NCBI RefSeq assembly: GCF_016765775.1 | Contig: NZ_JAESVN010000009.1 | Location: 38,430-102,429 of the forward strand | Source: Szabonella alba | GTDB lineage: Bacteria > Pseudomonadota > Alphaproteobacteria > Rhodobacterales > Rhodobacteraceae | Direction: 5' to 3' | Length of the DNA stretch: 64,000 nt | Shown: piece by piece, positions 63,958-64,000 of the stretch | Layout: every line of letters starts with the position of its first letter | Position numbering within the stretch: the stretch's first letter is position 1 | Notes under the pieces: generated by a model | What the model was told of the DNA's origin: nothing | What the model saw: only the letters and a program-made list of their open reading frames with translations | Database searches by the model: none | Program-made: the position numbers and the translations under genes

Positions 63958-64000
63958 AGCGCGCAGGGGGGCGCTGCCCCCCTCTTTGGCTGCGCCAAAT
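63958..64000 (-). repeat. Modular hairpin repeat, copy E (cut by window end)
   Basis: On the minus strand ATTTGGCGCAGCCAAA, a hairpin, then GAGGGGGGCAGCGCCCCCCT. These are the last two modules of the repeat family; the AAATAYC..CGGGGG module should lie just beyond the window. Confidence 0.6.

Overview
The window is a GC-rich, gene-dense chromosomal segment from an alphaproteobacterium of the order Rhodobacterales, Paracoccus- or Rhodobacter-like. Four things point there: the aroA-cmk-rpsA-ihfB-lapA-trpF order, the recA-alaS pair, a GTTC-N7-GTTC LexA box in front of recA, and the full N-methylglutamate (NMG) methylamine pathway next to trimethylamine monooxygenase. No rRNA, tRNA, prophage, transposase or CRISPR array was seen. 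The species cannot be fixed from sequence reading alone.

Layout. (1) 1-6273, minus strand: aroA, cmk, a BLUF photoreceptor, rpsA, ihfB, a LapA-like protein, trpF and the start of a GNAT gene. (2) 6398-9648, plus strand: promoter, TPP riboswitch, ykoF-like gene and thiXZY, a thiamine-pyrimidine uptake operon. (3) 9734-23495: methylated-amine catabolism. It holds tmm, gmaS and mgsCBA (minus), amt plus a 72-aa membrane protein (plus), then an XRE/cupin regulator and mgdDCBA (minus). Together they turn methylamine into gamma-glutamylmethylamide, N-methylglutamate and then glutamate plus a C1 unit. (4) 23629-31078: a GAF histidine kinase and LuxR-type regulator, divergent from an RbsB/A/C/C-like ABC transporter and an SMP-30 lactonase; a 14-bp-arm palindrome lies between them. 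(5) 31196-36629: alanine/sodium symporter and UspA (minus), then an overlapping operon of an inositol monophosphatase-like enzyme, a short ANL ligase and a thiolase lacking key residues. (6) 36755-46406: putR/putA, a rhomboid protease, metF/metR, a small DMT transporter and tdh-kbl. (7) 46723-53261: an XRE/cupin regulator, aroB-aroK, and a plus-strand run of two uncharacterised exported or membrane proteins, xerD and corC. (8) 53492-64000: a 2Fe-2S/ASKHA protein, DUF1330 protein, alaS, recA, a sulfotransferase-like protein, an orphan FliM-like protein, purN and purM.

Five intergenic gaps carry variants of one modular, hairpin-rich repeat (AAATAYC..CGGGGG, a variable hairpin, then a GGGGGC..GCCCCC hairpin). 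One copy is doubled into a 28-bp perfect palindrome and another has expanded into an exact 33-bp tandem array.

Most of the window is familiar metabolism. The best candidates for something undescribed are the ANL-ligase/thiolase pair, the two-component-controlled sugar-type transporter, the possible 42-codon leader ORF coupled to amt, and the modular repeat family. Nothing here amounts to a proven new system.
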